Of a stretch of 9,511 bases of DNA, positions 6,967 to 9,511 are shown piece by piece (the stretch's first letter is position 1; every line of letters starts with the position of its first letter). Where the stretch lies: contig JBDSYA010000164.1 in assembly GCA_039925865.1 (NCBI GenBank), forward strand, positions 1 through 9,511, read 5' to 3'. The stretch is from JBDSYA01 sp039925865 (GTDB lineage: Bacteria; Bacteroidota; Ignavibacteria; Tepidaquicellales; Tepidaquicellaceae). The notes under the pieces were generated by a model, which saw only the letters and a program-made list of their open reading frames with translations, was not told the DNA's origin and ran no database searches. Made by a program: the position numbers and the translations under genes.

Positions 6967-7009
6967 TAAAATTGTATTTGTTATAATTAAAAATAGTTAA
7001 ATAAGAATT
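6967..7009. promoter_or_regulatory. Divergent 43-bp promoter gap, murI / secreted propeller gene
   Basis: The gap contains four G and no C on the plus strand, about 9% GC. For murI (minus strand), TATTTTTA at 6995-6988 is a one-mismatch copy of the Bacteroidota -7 box TAnnTTTG and would start transcription roughly 15 nt before the TTG; its upstream element would lie near the start of the opposing gene. On the plus strand a TATAAT occurs at 6982-6987 but has no clear partner. With so little room, two promoters must overlap or extend into the coding regions. Such AT-rich DNA gives box-like matches by chance. Confidence 0.35.
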
Positions 7010-9217
7010 ATGAAAAAATTTACTTTACATGACACTGAAAATATTTATACCCTATTAAAAAAATCAATTGCAGGTTCACTGAAAAGCCGAATTTCAATTA
7101 CACGCGTGTTATATATTATTCTTATTCCATTATTACTATCTGAAACAGGATATGCTCAATGGCATTGGCAAAATCCATTGCCTCAGGGAAATATTTTGTT
7201 TGGATCATATTTTCTGAACGCCGGCACGGGATATACAGTAGGTGACGGCGGGACTTTAATGAAAACAACTGACGGAGGTTTTAACTGGAACATATTATCA
7301 ACAGGCTCACGAAAAAGTTTAAGGTCTGTTTTCTTCACCGATAATAATAATGGATATGCCTGCGGTTTGAGTTCGGCACTCATCAGAACGACTAATGCTG
7401 GTTTGAACTGGCAGCCCATTAATCTTATTACATCAGGAAATTTATTTTCAATAAAATTTTTAAACAGCTCAACTGGATTTGTCTGTGGTGACAACGGTGA
7501 TTTATATAAAACTACCAATGGAGGAACAAACTGGGTTATCAAACCCACCGGAACTACCGGAATTCTCACATCAGTAGCAGTAAGTGATTCAATTGTCATT
7601 GCAGCCGGATTATTTGGTATCGGTTCAACCGGTATCTGTGTAAGGTCTGATAACTTTGGTGAAACCTTTCAAATTGTTAATACCGGAAATTCAAATTATA
7701 TTTTTGATGTGATGTTTAAAAACTCAACGACATGTTTTATCGCCGGGTCAAACGGTACTATACTCAGGTCTACAAATTCAGGATTAAGCTGGTCTCCAAC
7801 AACGGTCGGTACAAACAGATGGTTTTATTCGATATCTTTTGGTGATGAGAATACCGGATTTGCCACGAGTGATTATGGAAATAATTACAGAACCACAAAC
7901 GGTGGCTCAACATGGACAGGCTTTGCAACATCAACTTCGGAATTTCAATATTCAATCAGAGCATTTAATGCAAGTACGGTAATAAGTTTTGGAAATAAAG
8001 GAACAATTATTCATTCGACAAATTCCGGACTTAACTGGAGTAATCTATCTTCGGGATTCAGGAATTCAATGTTCGCAATTGATTTTGTTAATGAAAATTA
8101 CGGATGGAGCTGCGGAGCGCAGGGAACAGTTGCACGCACAATTAACGGAGGGTTGAATTGGCAAAGGATCCAGGCAGCAGGGACAAACGATTATCTGAAT
8201 CAAGTCGATTTTGTAAATACAGATTATGGATACTGCGTTGGTGAAGATGGTCTGATAATTAAAAGTTCGAACGGTGGAAATAACTGGAGTATCGTGAGTA
8301 CGGAGCTAACGGCAAGTTTTTATTCAATGCATTTTTTTGATCAAAATACCGGCTACATCTGCGGAGATTCAGGAACACTCATAAAAACAACTAACGGAGG
8401 AATAAATTTTTCAGCGATAACTGCAAACAGGGATTATTATATAAGTGATGTTTTTTTCATTGATCAGAATACGGGATGGTATTCTTCAGGAGAAAAGAAA
8501 ATTTATAAGACAACAAACGGCGGTAACAACTGGTTTGTGAACCATTCAAATACTTTCAGCAACGGCATTGGAGCTGTTCACTTTGCCGATCAGAATACAG
8601 GGATAAGTTTTACATTTGGAAATATTATACTGATAACTACAAATGGTGGTGACGACTGGACTGAAAAAAGTATTCCCGCCGGAAATTATCTGAACAATGT
8701 GACTGCCTCGGACCCTCAGAATTTTTATGCAGTCGGGGACTATGGATTTATTTACAGATCCACAAACGGCGGACAGGATTGGTTTCAGGACTCGAACAAT
8801 AATTTTCAGGACAGGCTATTTGCTATTTATTTTACCGACAACGATCACGGATGGATCTCAGGCAGCAACGGCTGTATCATACAATATCAAAATCCTAAAA
8901 GCAGTATTTCGATTTTTAATGAAACACTATTGCCTGAAAAATTTATGCTCAATCAGAATTATCCAAATCCATTTAATCCTGAAACCATCATAAGTTTTGA
9001 AATCCCTGATTTAAATGGCAGGCAAACTACTAAACATGTCACTATAAAAGTCTATGATGTATTAGGAAATGAAGTGGCGGTCTTATTTAACGGAAAGCAA
9101 AATGCAGGCAGATATGAGATCAGCTTCAACGCTGAACGGCTTTCAAGCGGAATATATTTTTACAAACTTAATGCAGACGGATTTACTGAAACAAAAAGTA
9201 TGATGCTTTTAAAATAG
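7010..9217 (+). CDS. Secreted YCF48/Asp-box beta-propeller protein with type IX sorting domain
   Basis: This 735-residue protein is predicted to leave the cell by Sec and then the type IX secretion system. A long basic N-region (1-31) precedes a hydrophobic core (about 33-43) and a likely cleavage after GYA (47-49). From about 51 to 627 the chain is built of repeats ending in a TTNGGxNW-like Asp-box, beginning near residues 86, 127, 168, 213, 254, 295, 336, 377, 419, 460, 501, 543 and 584; each repeat also has a GY/GW-x-x-G turn. This is the pattern of YCF48/PSII BNR repeats, a beta-propeller fold. A final blade (601-627) lacks the box. Residues 641-735 are the sorting tail: NQNYPNPFNPET, VYDVLGNEV, SGIYFYKL, and a terminal MMLLK. 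No sialidase active-site set is evident, so it is not called an enzyme. A surface-binding or adhesion role is an inference. Start ATG 7010 has no Shine-Dalgarno site. Confidence 0.92.
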   Translation: MKKFTLHDTENIYTLLKKSIAGSLKSRISITRVLYIILIPLLLSETGYAQWHWQNPLPQGNILFGSYFLNAGTGYTVGDGGTLMKTTDGGFNWNILSTGSRKSLRSVFFTDNNNGYACGLSSALIRTTNAGLNWQPINLITSGNLFSIKFLNSSTGFVCGDNGDLYKTTNGGTNWVIKPTGTTGILTSVAVSDSIVIAAGLFGIGSTGICVRSDNFGETFQIVNTGNSNYIFDVMFKNSTTCFIAGSNGTILRSTNSGLSWSPTTVGTNRWFYSISFGDENTGFATSDYGNNYRTTNGGSTWTGFATSTSEFQYSIRAFNASTVISFGNKGTIIHSTNSGLNWSNLSSGFRNSMFAIDFVNENYGWSCGAQGTVARTINGGLNWQRIQAAGTNDYLNQVDFVNTDYGYCVGEDGLIIKSSNGGNNWSIVSTELTASFYSMHFFDQNTGYICGDSGTLIKTTNGGINFSAITANRDYYISDVFFIDQNTGWYSSGEKKIYKTTNGGNNWFVNHSNTFSNGIGAVHFADQNTGISFTFGNIILITTNGGDDWTEKSIPAGNYLNNVTASDPQNFYAVGDYGFIYRSTNGGQDWFQDSNNNFQDRLFAIYFTDNDHGWISGSNGCIIQYQNPKSSISIFNETLLPEKFMLNQNYPNPFNPETIISFEIPDLNGRQTTKHVTIKVYDVLGNEVAVLFNGKQNAGRYEISFNAERLSSGIYFYKLNADGFTETKSMMLLK

Positions 9218-9511
9218 TTTAATATCCGTGCAAAAAATATTTTCTCCAGAAATTCACAATAAAAGAATTCAAAATATATCTTTGAGAGAAAAAATGTTTA
9301 TTTCAAGAATACTACATTACAGGATATTTTAAATTGCAAAGAGAGAAAGTAATTCATTAAATTGTACGAACCGGATATAATTAAAAATTGTATTTTAAAA
9401 GATAAAAATATAATTTGTTATTGTCCCAATAATAAATTTTACTACTTTACATTCCGGTTAACTACTAACCATAAGAAATCTGCATAAAAATTTAATAACA
9501 AATAAAACAGG
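9218..9511. other. AT-rich noncoding tail of the window
   Basis: I see no credible gene in these 294 bases; the longest frames are short and lack family features. No strong terminator follows the propeller gene: TTTC-TCCA-GAAA near 9240-9252 is only a 4-bp stem. A small hairpin GGTTA-ACTAC-TAACC lies at 9456-9470. The region probably holds the 3' end of the upstream transcript and the leader of a gene beyond the window. Confidence 0.6.
9421..9450 (+). promoter_or_regulatory. Candidate -33/-7 promoter for a gene past the window end
   Basis: TTG at 9421-9423, then 19 bases, then TACTTTAC at 9443-9450 resembles the Bacteroidota pattern TTG-N19-TAnnTTTG, with the last two bases differing. The predicted start near 9457 would fall at the first arm of the small hairpin at 9456-9470. 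The gene it would serve is not in view, and chance matching in AT-rich DNA is likely. Confidence 0.27.

Noticed and set aside
7183..7599. Minus-strand 138-codon open frame inside the propeller gene
   Set aside because: It mirrors the repeat-rich plus-strand gene, which has a signal peptide, regular domain repeats and a sorting tail; the antisense frame shows no recognisable family.
8727..8993. Plus-strand 88-codon open frame overlapping the propeller gene's 3' part
   Set aside because: Out-of-frame shadow within a well-supported coding sequence; no independent evidence.
7010..9217. Sialidase or photosystem II assembly factor
   Set aside because: Asp-boxes and YCF48-type repeats indicate fold only. 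I see no sialidase arginine triad or catalytic set, and nothing suggests a photosynthetic host; the T9SS tail points to a surface protein.

Overview
This 9.5 kb window looks like ordinary chromosomal sequence from a low-GC member of the Bacteroidota/Ignavibacteriota side of the FCB group. The best lineage clue is the C-terminal type IX secretion (Por/FlgD-like) sorting domain of the last gene, with the YPNPFNP signature very common in Ignavibacteria-like genomes. Weak or absent Shine-Dalgarno sites, AT-rich leaders and -33/-7 style promoter candidates fit that assignment. It is an inference from a few traits, not a phylogenetic placement.

Layout, left to right. Bases 1-378 hold the 3' part of a rightward DinB/DUF1572-type four-helix protein gene, cut by the window edge. 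From 384 to 6966 six genes all lie on the minus strand, so transcription runs right to left: murI (glutamate racemase), pyrE (orotate phosphoribosyltransferase), an acyl-CoA dehydrogenase, ftsY (SRP receptor), mutL (mismatch repair endonuclease/ATPase) and a DUF4126 membrane protein. They are housekeeping genes from unrelated pathways (cell wall, pyrimidines, fatty or amino acid oxidation, membrane targeting, DNA repair). Gaps of 55-283 bp mean they need not be one operon; murI-pyrE is the tightest pair. Divergent from murI across only 43 bp, 7010-9217 encodes a 735-residue secreted protein with 13 Asp-box/YCF48-type motifs at a 41-residue pitch (14 blades inferred) and a T9SS tail. The last 294 bp are AT-rich and show no gene, only a weak promoter candidate for something beyond the window.

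The intergenic DNA is the less ordinary part. A 9-bp minisatellite (eight units, 3994-4065) abuts the TTG start of ftsY and resembles the first codons of ftsY itself. A nested 106-bp imperfect palindrome fills the mutL-DUF4126 gap. Two mutually exclusive hairpins can form between ftsY and mutL. I found no CRISPR array, tRNA, rRNA, transposase, phage gene or defence cassette, and nothing here that I can defend as a new biological system.
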